NCBI GenBank assembly: GCA_958426775.1
Contig: CATZZP010000013.1
Span: forward strand, 1-64,000
Reading direction: 5' to 3'
DNA length: 64,000 nucleotides
From: an uncultured Bacillota bacterium
Lineage (GTDB): Bacteria > Bacillota > Clostridia > Lachnospirales > CAG-274
The notes beneath the pieces were generated by a model. It had not been told where the DNA came from. It did no database searches and saw only the letters and a list, made by a program, of their open reading frames with translations. Below are positions 28,867 to 37,433 of this stretch, piece after piece. Numbering within the stretch: position 1 is the stretch's first letter; the number at the start of each line of letters is the position of its first letter. The position numbers and the translations under genes are program-made.

Positions 28867-29523
28867 ATGTATTTATTCTATATTGGCGGCACTCTTTTAC
28901 CTGTTACTCCCTCTGCCTTTACCGTAAAGGATAAAAATCAAAACCGTACCCTAAGCCTTGTGTCGGGCAAGGAGATTTCCTTTCCCCAAACAAGGGGATT
29001 GTGCGAAATAAGCTTTTCGGCACTTTTACCTATGGTGCAATATCCCTTTTCCGTTTATGAGGGCGGTTTTAAGGACGGAATGTACTTTGCAAAGGTTTTA
29101 CGCAGTATGAAGGCAGAGGCTGACCCCTTGTGGTTCAGGGTGCTGAGGTACGGTAAAAAAGCGACTACCGATATTGCTTGTGTTATTGAGGAGCTGTCCT
29201 TTAAAGAGGACGCATTAAACGGCGGTGATATTACCTGCGATATTGTTTTAAAGGAATATCAGAGCTATGCAACAAGGGTAATCAATACCCAAAACGGTAC
29301 TATGACTGCTTTAGCGACTGAAAGAACCGTGCCTGAAAAGGCTGTTGTGTCAAAGGGTGATACGCTCTGGACCATAGCTAAAAAATATTACGGTGACGGC
29401 AGCAGATATACCGAAATTTATTTAAATAACAAGGACAAAATAGAGAGTATTGCAAAGGCACACAATTTGCCCTGCTCTGAATACGGCAGATACATTTTTG
29501 AGGGTACGGAGCTTGTATTGTAG
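28867..29523 (+). CDS. LysM-domain baseplate/tail protein (XkdP-like)
   Basis: 218 residues. The N-terminal ~130 residues match the XkdP family (FTVKDKNQNRTLSLVSGKEISFPQ). The C-terminal LysM module is at ~158-215 (VVSKGDTLWTIAKKYYGDGS, IFEGTELVL), predicted to bind peptidoglycan or stabilise the tail tip. It starts only 48 bp after the tail chaperone, where the tape-measure gene normally intervenes. Confidence 0.85.
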   Translation: MYLFYIGGTLLPVTPSAFTVKDKNQNRTLSLVSGKEISFPQTRGLCEISFSALLPMVQYPFSVYEGGFKDGMYFAKVLRSMKAEADPLWFRVLRYGKKATTDIACVIEELSFKEDALNGGDITCDIVLKEYQSYATRVINTQNGTMTALATERTVPEKAVVSKGDTLWTIAKKYYGDGSRYTEIYLNNKDKIESIAKAHNLPCSEYGRYIFEGTELVL

Positions 29524-29539
29524 AGGGGAGGCTTTTTAA

Positions 29540-31024
29540 ATGAGTCAGCTTGATAAAATTCTGGAAAAGGCATATTCCCTTAAAGGCTCTCATGAGTTTG
29601 ATAACTACTGTCAACGCTTTGTAAGGGTTTGTTATGAGGCGGCAGGCATATACGGCGAGGCGGCAAGTGCTAACGAGGCATATAACAAATGGGCAGTGTC
29701 CAATAATATGGACAATATCCCTACAGGTGCGGCAGTGTATTTTAAGGGCATAGGTCCTTATGGTCATGTAGGCATTTGTACAGGTAACGGCAATATTATT
29801 CATGCGGCATACGGTGTAAAGATTTATTCCATTGAGATGTGCGATAAAAAGTATCAGTTTAAGGGCTGGGGCTGGCAGGGAGGTATTAAGCCTGAGGGTG
29901 CAACAGGCTCAGTAAAGACCTTAAAGTCTAAGGCTGAAGCAAAGAGCAGTGCCTCTGAAAGCACATTGAAAACTATTGAACAGCTTACTGAAAAAAATCT
30001 CGGCGGCAGCTACAGTAACAGTATCTTTGGTGCTGTTGACAGTGTGGGAGCTGTTGAAAAGGGCTACGAGCTGTTAATTGAAAATGACAGAATATATCTG
30101 CCAACTGTAGAGGGTCAGCTTGTTTTAGAGTACAGGCGGCAGCTAAGCCCCGGCTGTCTTAGGTTTAATGTTGTTAAGGATAACAATATTGATTTTCAGG
30201 AAGGCAGTCCTGTCAGGCTGAGAATAAAGGGTAAGGATATATTCAGGGGTTATGTGTTTGAAAAGGAAAGACAGGAAAGGGATATTATTCATGTTACTGC
30301 CTATGACAGCCTGAGATACTTTAAAAACAGGGATACTGTTTTATATCGGGGCAAAAAATACAGCGACCTTCTGAAAATGCTGATAGCTGATTACAGGCTT
30401 AAAGAGGGGGATATATGCGACACAGGCTATGTTATTGAAAAACAGTTAGAGGAGAGTACTGTTTTTGATATTCTTGCTAATGCGGCGGATATTACCTACA
30501 GTCAGACGGGAAAGACCTTTGTACTTTTGGACGATTTCGGAAAAATCTGTTTAAGAAACAGTGACGGCATGAAAACGGATATTGTACTTAACAAGGATAA
30601 CATAGGCACCTTTGACTATACATCCACCATTGACAGAGAGGTTTACGATTATGTACAGCTTATGACAGACGATCTTGAACAGGGCGTAAGAAATGTGTAT
30701 GTTTTATCGGACAGCAATACTGCTCTTTGGGGCAGGCTACAGTACAATATAAAACCTAAGGAGGAGTTAACCGAGGGTCAGCTAAAGGAGCTTGCTGAAA
30801 AGTCCCTTAAACGGTACTCAAGAAAAAGACGGTATCTTACTCTTTATGATGTTAAGGGGGATATTGCTCTGAGGGGAGGCTCTATAGTAAGGGTTAGCCT
30901 TGATTTGGGGGATATTATTATAAACGAGGAAATGGTTTGCGAAAGGGTAAGGCACAGCTTTTGGGGAGCTGCCCATTTAATGGATATTGATTTGTACGGC
31001 AGAGAGGGGGAGTTTGATGTATGA
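29540..31024 (+). CDS. Fusion of peptidoglycan hydrolase (NlpC/P60- or CHAP-like) and tail hub (XkdQ-like)
   Basis: 494 residues. Residues ~1-115 look like a papain-fold wall hydrolase: Cys24 in DNYCQRFV, His76 in YGHVGICTGNG and His88 in IIHAAYG are candidate catalytic residues. After a Ser/Ala/Lys-rich linker, residues ~160-494 match the XkdQ/gpD hub family (YELLIENDRIY, IFRGYVFEKERQ, TAYDSLRYFKNRDT, DILANAADITYSQTGK). Such a fusion puts a lysin on the tail tip, to open the target wall during injection. PBSX-type elements usually carry the hub without this hydrolase. Confidence 0.78.
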   Translation: MSQLDKILEKAYSLKGSHEFDNYCQRFVRVCYEAAGIYGEAASANEAYNKWAVSNNMDNIPTGAAVYFKGIGPYGHVGICTGNGNIIHAAYGVKIYSIEMCDKKYQFKGWGWQGGIKPEGATGSVKTLKSKAEAKSSASESTLKTIEQLTEKNLGGSYSNSIFGAVDSVGAVEKGYELLIENDRIYLPTVEGQLVLEYRRQLSPGCLRFNVVKDNNIDFQEGSPVRLRIKGKDIFRGYVFEKERQERDIIHVTAYDSLRYFKNRDTVLYRGKKYSDLLKMLIADYRLKEGDICDTGYVIEKQLEESTVFDILANAADITYSQTGKTFVLLDDFGKICLRNSDGMKTDIVLNKDNIGTFDYTSTIDREVYDYVQLMTDDLEQGVRNVYVLSDSNTALWGRLQYNIKPKEELTEGQLKELAEKSLKRYSRKRRYLTLYDVKGDIALRGGSIVRVSLDLGDIIINEEMVCERVRHSFWGAAHLMDIDLYGREGEFDV

Positions 31025-31307
31025 TTTTGTGCAGCTTATAAAGCAATGTGCAGTTGAGGCTGTAAGGGCTGAAAAGCCTGTGGAGCTGTTACCGGGGGTG
31101 GTAACTCAACAGGAGGACCTTGAAAAGGATATACCTCTGCAAATTACCTTACAGCAAAAGGCTGTAATTGAAAGAGATTTTTTGTTTGATACCCCATCTG
31201 CCTACGGTCTTAAGGAGGGGGAGCGGCTTTTGCTTTTACGTCAGGGAGGCGGTCAGAGGTATTTAATTTTAGATAAGCTCAGGGAGGTGGATAAAAATGA
31301 CACCTGA
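31017..31307 (+). CDS. DUF2577-like baseplate protein
   Basis: About 96 residues from ATG 31017, overlapping the hub gene by 8 bp with AGAGGGGGAG before it. FVQLIKQCAVEAVRAEKP and FLFDTPSAYGLKEGERLLLLRQGGGQ match the small XkdR/DUF2577 baseplate-associated proteins. Translation is probably coupled to the hub gene. Confidence 0.75.
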   Translation: MYDFVQLIKQCAVEAVRAEKPVELLPGVVTQQEDLEKDIPLQITLQQKAVIERDFLFDTPSAYGLKEGERLLLLRQGGGQRYLILDKLREVDKNDT

Positions 31308-31704
31308 AAACACAGGCAGACAAACTGCCTTATACAGCACCTATCCTACAAAAACCTACGGTATGGACCTTGGCAAAAAGCGTATCTACGGCTATTATCA
31401 GGGTACAGAGGCTATGTGCCAGGCTGTATATAAAATGCTTGCTACAGTCAGGTTTGAGGAAATTATTTATTCCGACAGCTACGGTACCGAGCTTATGGAC
31501 TGTATGGGCAGGCTTACTCCATATGTATGGTCTGAAATAGAGCATACCGTAACGGAAGCCTTACTTACGGACGACAGAATTATATCCGTTGAGGATTTTA
31601 ATTTTACAGAGGATAGAAAATCGGCTGTGTTAAGGGTCAGCTTTGTGGTAAAAACTACTGTTGGGGACTTTGCCTACACAAAGGAGGTTTTAAATTATGT
31701 TTGA
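31297..31704 (+). CDS. DUF2634 baseplate wedge protein (XkdS-like, gp25-like)
   Basis: 135 residues, overlapping the previous gene by 11 bp. KTYGMDLGKKRIYGYYQGTE, RFEEIIYSDSYG and MLATV fit the XkdS family, functional analogue of the T4 gp25 wedge protein that starts sheath assembly. GGGAGGTGG precedes ATG. Confidence 0.83.
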   Translation: MTPENTGRQTALYSTYPTKTYGMDLGKKRIYGYYQGTEAMCQAVYKMLATVRFEEIIYSDSYGTELMDCMGRLTPYVWSEIEHTVTEALLTDDRIISVEDFNFTEDRKSAVLRVSFVVKTTVGDFAYTKEVLNYV

Positions 31705-32827
31705 GGAATACACCTTTGAAACAATACTAAATCGTATGCTGGACAGAGTATCAACTGATGTTGATAAAAGAGAGGGTTCTGTAATATATGACGCTCTGGC
31801 TCCTGCGGCAGTAGAGCTTCAGCTTATGTATATTGAGCTTGAGGCTATGCTTAAGGAGTGCTTTGCAGATACGGCAGACAGGACATGGCTTATGCTAAGG
31901 GCAAGGGAGAGAGGTCTTGAACCATATGGTGCAACAGCGGCGGTTTTAAGAGGCGATTTTGTGCCTGAGGATGCTGATGTAGAGGGCAAAAGGTTTAACC
32001 TTGACAGCCTTAATTATATAGTAGGTGAAAGCCTGGAGGAGGGTGGCAGGCTTGTGTACTGTGAAAGCACGGGAACAGAGGGCAACCTGCACTTTGGCTC
32101 AATGACCCCTCTTGAATATATAGAGGGCTTAAAAAGTGCCTATCTTACAAAGCTTATTACCCCGGGTACCGAGGAGGAGGACACAGAGGACTTCAGAACG
32201 CGTTACCTTGACAGCTTAAGTACACAGGCATTCGGGGGTAATGTGGCTGACTATCGCCAAAAAATAAAGGCACTTAACGAAAATGAGGAAATACTTAATC
32301 TCGGAGGCATAGGTCAGGTGCGTGTTTACAGTGCCGACGAATGGAACGGCGGTGGCACTGTTAAAACGGTAATTACCACAAGGGCAGACACCTCGCCCTC
32401 AGCACAACTTATTGAGCTTGTACAGGAACAGCTTGACCCTGTTTTATCAAAGGGAAAGGGTATGGGTATAGCACCTGTAGGGCATATTGTAACCGTTGCG
32501 GGAGTAAATGAGGAGAAGGTTTCCGTAAGCCTTAAAATAAGGGTAAGTGAGGACTACGGTGCAGAGGTCCTTAAGCCTTATATTGAGGAAAAAACAGAGG
32601 AGTATTTTGACCTTTTAAACAGCACCTGGGAGGAAGGCTATACAGGTCGGGAGGATGACGGACTTTCCGTATCTGTTTCTTACCTTGCAGGTATAGTGCA
32701 AATGCTTACAGGCATTAAAAGTATAGCCGATATTAATGTTGGGGGAGCTTTATTCGGCGAAGAAAAAAAGCTTGAAAGAAACAGCCTTGCTAAGTTGGGA
32801 GAGCTTAGTGTGGAGGTGGTAGAGTGA
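31697..32827 (+). CDS. Baseplate J-like protein (XkdT-like)
   Basis: 376 residues, overlapping the previous gene by 8 bp. Family signatures: DKREGSVIYDALAPAAVELQLMYIEL, TPGTEEEDTEDFRTRYLDSL, FGGNVADYRQKIKAL and the C-terminal wedge region. It forms the arms of the baseplate that trigger sheath contraction. Length is normal. Confidence 0.88.
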   Translation: MFEEYTFETILNRMLDRVSTDVDKREGSVIYDALAPAAVELQLMYIELEAMLKECFADTADRTWLMLRARERGLEPYGATAAVLRGDFVPEDADVEGKRFNLDSLNYIVGESLEEGGRLVYCESTGTEGNLHFGSMTPLEYIEGLKSAYLTKLITPGTEEEDTEDFRTRYLDSLSTQAFGGNVADYRQKIKALNENEEILNLGGIGQVRVYSADEWNGGGTVKTVITTRADTSPSAQLIELVQEQLDPVLSKGKGMGIAPVGHIVTVAGVNEEKVSVSLKIRVSEDYGAEVLKPYIEEKTEEYFDLLNSTWEEGYTGREDDGLSVSVSYLAGIVQMLTGIKSIADINVGGALFGEEKKLERNSLAKLGELSVEVVE

Positions 32828-33375
32828 GCAGAGATAAGAAGGCTCTTGAATATATGCCTGATTATATGGCAGAGTTCAGAGAAATGCAGGAGCTTTATAA
32901 GGGCTTACAGGACGAGTTTGATTTAATGTACGAAATAAAGGATAGCTGTATGCTGGAATGCTTTGTACTTACCTGTTGCAGCTTTGGTTTGGAAAGATAT
33001 GAAAAAATGCTTGGCATTAAGTCCCTTTATACGGACACAATAGAGGACAGACGTTTGAGGGTGCTGGCAGCTCTTAACGGTGACACACCCTATACCTTTG
33101 AGAGGGTTTTTAACAAGCTTAAGCTCCTTTGCGGTGAGGGCAATGTATATATGGAATATGCCAAGGAAATTTATACCCTGCGTGTTTTAATTCAGCTCAG
33201 GGCAAAAAGTCAGTACAGCACAGTTATAAAAATGCTTAGGGAAATGATACCCTGTAATATCTCTCTTATATGTGCTATTGCCTATAATAAGCACAAAACC
33301 CTTAAGCCTTTTCCGCATAAGACTTTATCAGGCTATACCCACAGAGCTTTAAGAGAAGAGGTTGTAGAGGAATAG
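32824..33375 (+). CDS. DUF2313 tail protein (XkdU-like, gpI-like)
   Basis: 183 residues, GTG start overlapping the previous stop by 4 bp. EYMPDYMAEFREMQELYKGLQ, YEKMLGI, TIEDRRLRVLAALNG and a C-terminal IPCNISLICAI are typical. It joins baseplate wedge and tail fibres in related phages. No tail-fibre gene follows; terminase comes next, so target binding must use another protein. Confidence 0.8.
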   Translation: MSRDKKALEYMPDYMAEFREMQELYKGLQDEFDLMYEIKDSCMLECFVLTCCSFGLERYEKMLGIKSLYTDTIEDRRLRVLAALNGDTPYTFERVFNKLKLLCGEGNVYMEYAKEIYTLRVLIQLRAKSQYSTVIKMLREMIPCNISLICAIAYNKHKTLKPFPHKTLSGYTHRALREEVVEE

Positions 33376-33385
33376 GGGTGATTTA

Positions 33386-34624
33386 ATGGACAGTGAAAGA
33401 TATAAGGAGCTTGTAGGCGGAGGCTATGAGGACTACTGGGATTTTAAAGGCAGATACAGAGTGTGCAAAGGCAGCAGAGCAAGCAAAAAAAGTAAAACCA
33501 CTGCCCTTAACCTGATTGACAGGCTTATTGAGTACCCTGATGCAAATATACTTGTAGTAAGAAAGGTCTACTCTACCTTAAAGGACAGTTGTTATGCCGA
33601 GCTTTGCTGGGCAGTAAACAGGCTTGGACTGAAAAAGGAGTTTGATTTTAAGGTAAGTCCTCTTGAAATTACATACAAGCCTACCGGGCAAAAAATATAT
33701 TTCAGAGGTCTTGACGACCCTATAAAGATTACCTCAATTACGGTGCAAAAAGGCTCTCTTTGCTGGCTATGGATTGAGGAGGCTTATGAAATAAGCAACG
33801 AGGCGGACTTTGATATGCTTGACGAAAGCATAAGAGGTGAGGTTGAAGAGGGGCTTTTCAAGCAGATTACAATTACCTTGAACCCTTGGAATGAAAGGCA
33901 TTGGATTAAAAAGAGGTTTTTTGATAAGCCTGAAAAAAATGTTCTTGCCAAAACCACCACCTACCTTTGCAACGAATGGCTTGATGAGGCGGATATTGCT
34001 GTGTTTGAACGTATGCGTGAGCATAACCCCAGACGTTATGCAGTAGCAGGCTTAGGCAACTGGGGCATAGCCGAGGGTCTGGTTTATGAAAACTGGGAGG
34101 AGGCAGACTTTGAGGTTGAACCTCTTAAAAGGAACAGCAGGCTTGTTCCTGTTTTCGGTCTTGATTTCGGCTATGCAAATGACCCTACTGCAATTTTTTA
34201 CGGCATTTGTAATGTTGAGGAGAAAATCCTTTATGTAATAGACGAGGTTTATAAAAAGGGTCTTTCCAATGAGGCTATTTACGGCATTATGTGTAAAAAA
34301 GGCTGGACAAAGGCTAAAATTTTGGCAGATTGTGCAGAGCCTAAATCCATTGACAGGCTAAGAGAGCTTGGCTTAAGCGGAATAAAGTCGGCACGAAAGG
34401 GTGCAGACAGCATACGCTGCGGTATTGACCTTATAAGCGACTATAAAATAATAATTAAGCCAAGGTGTGTTAATTTTCTTACAGAAATAAGCAATTATAC
34501 CTGGGAAAAGGACAGGTTCGGCAATATGATAAACCGACCCTGCGACAGTTTTAACCACCTGATGGACGCTATGCGTTACGGTATGGAAAGAGTGCAGGGA
34601 AATGATACGTTTTCCTTTGAATAG
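33386..34624 (+). CDS. Phage terminase large subunit (PBSX family)
   Basis: 412 residues, normal length. The ATPase part has a variant Walker A, GSRASKKSKT (29-38), and Walker B LCWLWIEEAYE. The RNase H-like nuclease has the expected acidic positions in VFGLDFGYANDPTA, KILADCAEP and FNHLMDAMRYGME, so packaging and cutting activity look intact. No small terminase was found. It sits after the baseplate genes instead of before the portal and capsid at the operon start, so the module order is permuted. Confidence 0.87.
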   Translation: MDSERYKELVGGGYEDYWDFKGRYRVCKGSRASKKSKTTALNLIDRLIEYPDANILVVRKVYSTLKDSCYAELCWAVNRLGLKKEFDFKVSPLEITYKPTGQKIYFRGLDDPIKITSITVQKGSLCWLWIEEAYEISNEADFDMLDESIRGEVEEGLFKQITITLNPWNERHWIKKRFFDKPEKNVLAKTTTYLCNEWLDEADIAVFERMREHNPRRYAVAGLGNWGIAEGLVYENWEEADFEVEPLKRNSRLVPVFGLDFGYANDPTAIFYGICNVEEKILYVIDEVYKKGLSNEAIYGIMCKKGWTKAKILADCAEPKSIDRLRELGLSGIKSARKGADSIRCGIDLISDYKIIIKPRCVNFLTEISNYTWEKDRFGNMINRPCDSFNHLMDAMRYGMERVQGNDTFSFE

Positions 34625-34635
34625 GGAGGGATTAA

Positions 34636-35730
34636 ATGAGGCTACGGGACTTTTTAAGCAGTTACAGCTATTTGTTACAGCTGATAGAACTGCTTGACTT
34701 TATGCCCTTTGTAAATATATTTGTTTATGGGGAGGAGGAGCTGACTGACAGTGAGGTGTTAAGCTCGGACCAAATTACAAATATTGCTGTTTTGCAAGGG
34801 GATACATTTAATTTTACTCACGAGGACCTGAGCTTGTTTGAAAAGCATTTTATTAATAACAGTCGGGTTTATGACACAGCTGAAATAAGGGCTGATAGCC
34901 TGAGTCTTAACGGAGATAGCTGTGAAAATATAAATAAGACCTATTTAAGGGACAGAAATGTATTATCCTATAGTGATTTTACGTCTTTAAGGGAGAACGC
35001 TGTACTTTTAAATTATGGCTTAAGGGATTTTGAGGTAAGTGCTGTTAATTTTGGAAATGCTTTTAAAAACCTTATGGCTACAGAGGATAGACTGCAGAAT
35101 AATTTTGAGAATTACTTGCTTTCAGAGGATAGTTTACAGGAGAATTTTATGCTTGTTAGGGATAGCCTGCAAGCTAATTACGGCACAGCCTATGACAGCG
35201 TTATATATAGCCGTACTCAGGGAGATAGTTTACTGAACGGCTCCCTGCAACCGGAGGAGTATGATAACAGGGAGCTTTTAAATAAAATTGTTAATTTTCC
35301 TTCTTTTTTTAATTTTGCTGATACATATAACGAAAGCTCTCTTTTTTCATCTCCCCTTACCGTCCTAAGCACCTACTACAGCTATGGATTTAACGAGGAA
35401 GCTGACAGCCTTGAATTTAATATGGCTTTTGAAAAGGCAACACAGCTTTTAAACCCATCATCGGTATACGAAAAACAGGACTCTGAATATAAGCTTGGTG
35501 ACATACAGACCTATAATCGGGACTTAATCTTAACTCAAAGTAAAAGTCATGAGCTTATGAACAGCAGTATTACAAATTATGGGGATAAAATTCAAAATAT
35601 AAATATAAATGTGGAATATAAGGCGGTAAGCGGTGAAAAAGCCGAGAACAATGGGGAAAGGCTTGCACAGATACTTGTAAAGCACCTTAAAAAGGAGCTT
35701 GTAAGCTATGCAGAGGGTATACACTACTAA
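34636..35730 (+). CDS. Unrecognised phage-element protein between terminase and portal
   Basis: 364 residues, no family recognised. The N-terminus is hydrophobic (LLQLIELLDFMPFVNIFVY), the middle is acidic and repetitive (EDRLQNNF, EDSLQENF, RDSLQANY at ~150-185), and the last ~45 residues (IQNININVEYKAV, GERLAQILVKHLKKEL) resemble the short beta-then-helix end common in tape-measure proteins. No other tape-measure candidate exists here, so a short ruler of ~364 residues is one hypothesis; a minor head or cargo protein is another. GGGAGGG precedes ATG, and the frame is intact. Confidence 0.45.
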   Translation: MRLRDFLSSYSYLLQLIELLDFMPFVNIFVYGEEELTDSEVLSSDQITNIAVLQGDTFNFTHEDLSLFEKHFINNSRVYDTAEIRADSLSLNGDSCENINKTYLRDRNVLSYSDFTSLRENAVLLNYGLRDFEVSAVNFGNAFKNLMATEDRLQNNFENYLLSEDSLQENFMLVRDSLQANYGTAYDSVIYSRTQGDSLLNGSLQPEEYDNRELLNKIVNFPSFFNFADTYNESSLFSSPLTVLSTYYSYGFNEEADSLEFNMAFEKATQLLNPSSVYEKQDSEYKLGDIQTYNRDLILTQSKSHELMNSSITNYGDKIQNININVEYKAVSGEKAENNGERLAQILVKHLKKELVSYAEGIHY

Positions 35731-35742
35731 GGGAGGTATAAT

Positions 35743-37050
35743 ATGTACAATTATTTTTTAAGCGAAACGGACAGAATAAATGCTCACCTTGCAAAAAACG
35801 CACCCCTTACCTTAAAGGAGCTTGCGGAAAAGGAAATATCCAGGTTTGTTCTCTCACGCAGACGTAAGGATATGGTTACAGGTGAGAGATATTACATAGG
35901 CAATCACGATATTCTAAGGCGAAAGCGTACTGCTATCGGTGAGGGCGGAAAAACGGTGGAAATTGATAATCTGCCTAATAACAAAGTTGTTAATAATATG
36001 TATAAAATGCTTGTTGACCAAAAGGTAAACTATCTTTTAGGCAAGCCATTTACTATACGGTGTAAAAATGAAAAAACGGAAAGTATGCTTAAAACCTGTT
36101 TTAACAGGGAGTTTGCAAGGCTTTTGAGAAATATAGGGGAGGATGCCTTAAACTGCGGTGTTGGCTGGCTTTACCTGTATTTTGATAAGGATAATATGCC
36201 AAGGTTTAAGAGGATACGTCCCTTTGAGCTTATTCCCGTATGGTCTGACAATGACCATACGGAGCTGGATTTTGCAATAAGGCTCTATGACAGCCTTGTG
36301 TATGAGGGTAAAAGGGAGAGAACCGTTACCTGTGCAGAGCTTTATACAAGAGAGGGGGTCCAAAGCTTTTATCTTGAGGGCAGCAGTTTAAAGGAGGAGG
36401 GGGCTTTTACAGCCTACGGACCCTATGCCTTTGATAAAATCCCTCTTATACCCTTTAAGTATAACTCAAAGGAACTGCCTCTTATTAAAAATGTAAAGGC
36501 TTTGCAGGACGGCTTAAACAGCCTTATGTCGGACTTTCATAACTGTATGGAGGAGGATGTCCGCAATACTATTTTAGTAATTAAAAACTATGACGGAGAG
36601 GATTTAGGTCAATTCCGTAAAAATTTATCTGCCTATGGGGCGGTAAAGGTTAAAACCGTCGACGGCTCACAGGGTGGTGTGGAAACCCTTAATATTCAGG
36701 TTAATGCAGATAATTATAAAACCATAATTGATATATTCAAAAGTGCCGTTATATCAAACGGCAGGGGCTATGATGCTAAGGATGACCGCCTTTCATCTAA
36801 CCCTAACCAGCTTAACCTTATGAGTATGTATAACGATATTGATATTGACGCTAATGGTATGGAAACAGAGTTTGCCGCTTCTCTTGAACAGCTTTTGGGC
36901 TTTATTGATAAGGATATTGCAAGGGAAACGGAGTTTGTTTTTAACCGCAGTATGATTATGAATGAGTCGGAGGTTATTGACAATATTATTAAAAGTAAGG
37001 GTATTGTTGAGGATGCAGTTTTAAGGGCAAAGCACCCTTGGATAAATTGA
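35743..37050 (+). CDS. Phage portal protein (SPP1 gp6-like)
   Basis: 435 residues. RYYIGNHDILRRKRTAIG, NNKVVNNMYKMLVDQKVNYLLGKPF, the central LPLIKNVKALQDGLNSLMSDF, and GRGYDAKDDRLSSNPNQLNLMSMY are typical of Firmicute portals. The portal forms the dodecameric DNA gate and the terminase dock. It is the last gene of the element, directly before a strong terminator. Confidence 0.88.
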   Translation: MYNYFLSETDRINAHLAKNAPLTLKELAEKEISRFVLSRRRKDMVTGERYYIGNHDILRRKRTAIGEGGKTVEIDNLPNNKVVNNMYKMLVDQKVNYLLGKPFTIRCKNEKTESMLKTCFNREFARLLRNIGEDALNCGVGWLYLYFDKDNMPRFKRIRPFELIPVWSDNDHTELDFAIRLYDSLVYEGKRERTVTCAELYTREGVQSFYLEGSSLKEEGAFTAYGPYAFDKIPLIPFKYNSKELPLIKNVKALQDGLNSLMSDFHNCMEEDVRNTILVIKNYDGEDLGQFRKNLSAYGAVKVKTVDGSQGGVETLNIQVNADNYKTIIDIFKSAVISNGRGYDAKDDRLSSNPNQLNLMSMYNDIDIDANGMETEFAASLEQLLGFIDKDIARETEFVFNRSMIMNESEVIDNIIKSKGIVEDAVLRAKHPWIN

Positions 37051-37060
37051 ATTAATATAA

Positions 37061-37107
37061 AAAGCCTGTAAGTGCTTGGAGTTTTCAAGTGCTTACAGGC
37101 TTTTTTT
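37061..37107 (+). terminator. Terminator at the end of the phage-like operon
   Basis: Arms at 37061-37078 and 37086-37103 pair over 18 bp with two wobble pairs, followed by a run of seven T. The A-run on the left also allows use from the opposite strand, so it may end transcripts from the CRISPR-like region too. Confidence 0.88.
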
Positions 37108-37134
37108 GTTTGGAATAATTAAATGCCCCAATAG

Positions 37135-37236
37135 GTTTTGGAACTATATCAAATGTAAGGGGGCTAAAACCCCCATACATAAGCGAGATTATCCGAAAGG
37201 GTTTTAGAACTATATCAAACGTAAGGGGTCTAAAAC
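37135..37236. CRISPR. Two-repeat CRISPR-like array (36-bp repeats, 30-bp spacer)
   Basis: Repeats at 37135-37170 and 37201-37236 differ at only three positions and flank exactly 30 unique bases. Both start GTTTT and end CTAAAAC; the second is GTTTTAGA...TCTAAAAC, so its ends are complementary. The 3' terminus GGGGTCTAAAAC resembles repeats of type VI-D (Cas13d) loci as I recall them, and a Cas13d gene lies 200 bp away. The internal hairpin usual in Cas13d repeats is not evident, so the array may be decayed. Confidence 0.65.
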
Positions 37237-37337
37237 CTCAAATTTGACACAGCTATAGTAAAGATTAAGTGTAACCGCCATAGGGTGGTTTATTTTTTGG
37301 AGTTTTAGACCCCAATTTAATACAGCTATAGTAAGCT
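37237..37337 (-). repeat. Degenerate, oppositely oriented CRISPR-like repeats
   Basis: On the minus strand 37337-37302 reads as a 36-mer ending GGGGTCTAAAAC, sharing this 12-base end with the + strand repeats. A related copy starts near 37263: both contain TTACTATAGCTGT followed by TCAAATT or TTAAATT. Between them AACCGCC-ATAG-GGTGGTT (37273-37290) and a T-run form a + strand terminator. The block looks like a rearranged array edge. Confidence 0.4.
37273..37298 (+). terminator. Terminator hairpin after the + strand repeats
   Basis: AACCGCC and GGTGGTT pair over 7 bp (one G-T) around ATAG, followed by TATTTTTT. It would end a + strand transcript of the two repeats. Confidence 0.6.
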
Positions 37338-37368
37338 TAATATAATAAATAACAGTTTATCTACCTAT

Positions 37369-37397
37369 ATTATACAATTTATTTTATTAAAAGTCAA
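37369..37397 (-). promoter_or_regulatory. Putative promoter (leader) driving the CRISPR-like region leftwards
   Basis: On the minus strand TTGACT (37397-37392), a 17-bp spacer and TATAAT (37374-37369). The predicted start, about 37362, lies 25 bp before the first minus-oriented repeat, in the gap after the Cas13d gene. Confidence 0.65.
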
Positions 37398-37433
37398 TTA
37401 AGGGGCTGAAATGATTAAGTCAACCTCTTTAAA

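Noticed and set aside
34636..35730. Firm annotation as tape-measure protein
   Set aside because: Only C-terminal resemblance and absence of another candidate support it; kept as a hypothesis.
37135..37337. Type II (Cas9) array with tracrRNA
   Set aside because: GTTTTAGA-type repeats and a partial anti-repeat with terminator look like a Cas9 system, but no cas9, cas1, cas2 or csn2 fragment is visible, while a Cas13d gene is adjacent. I keep type VI-D as the better reading.
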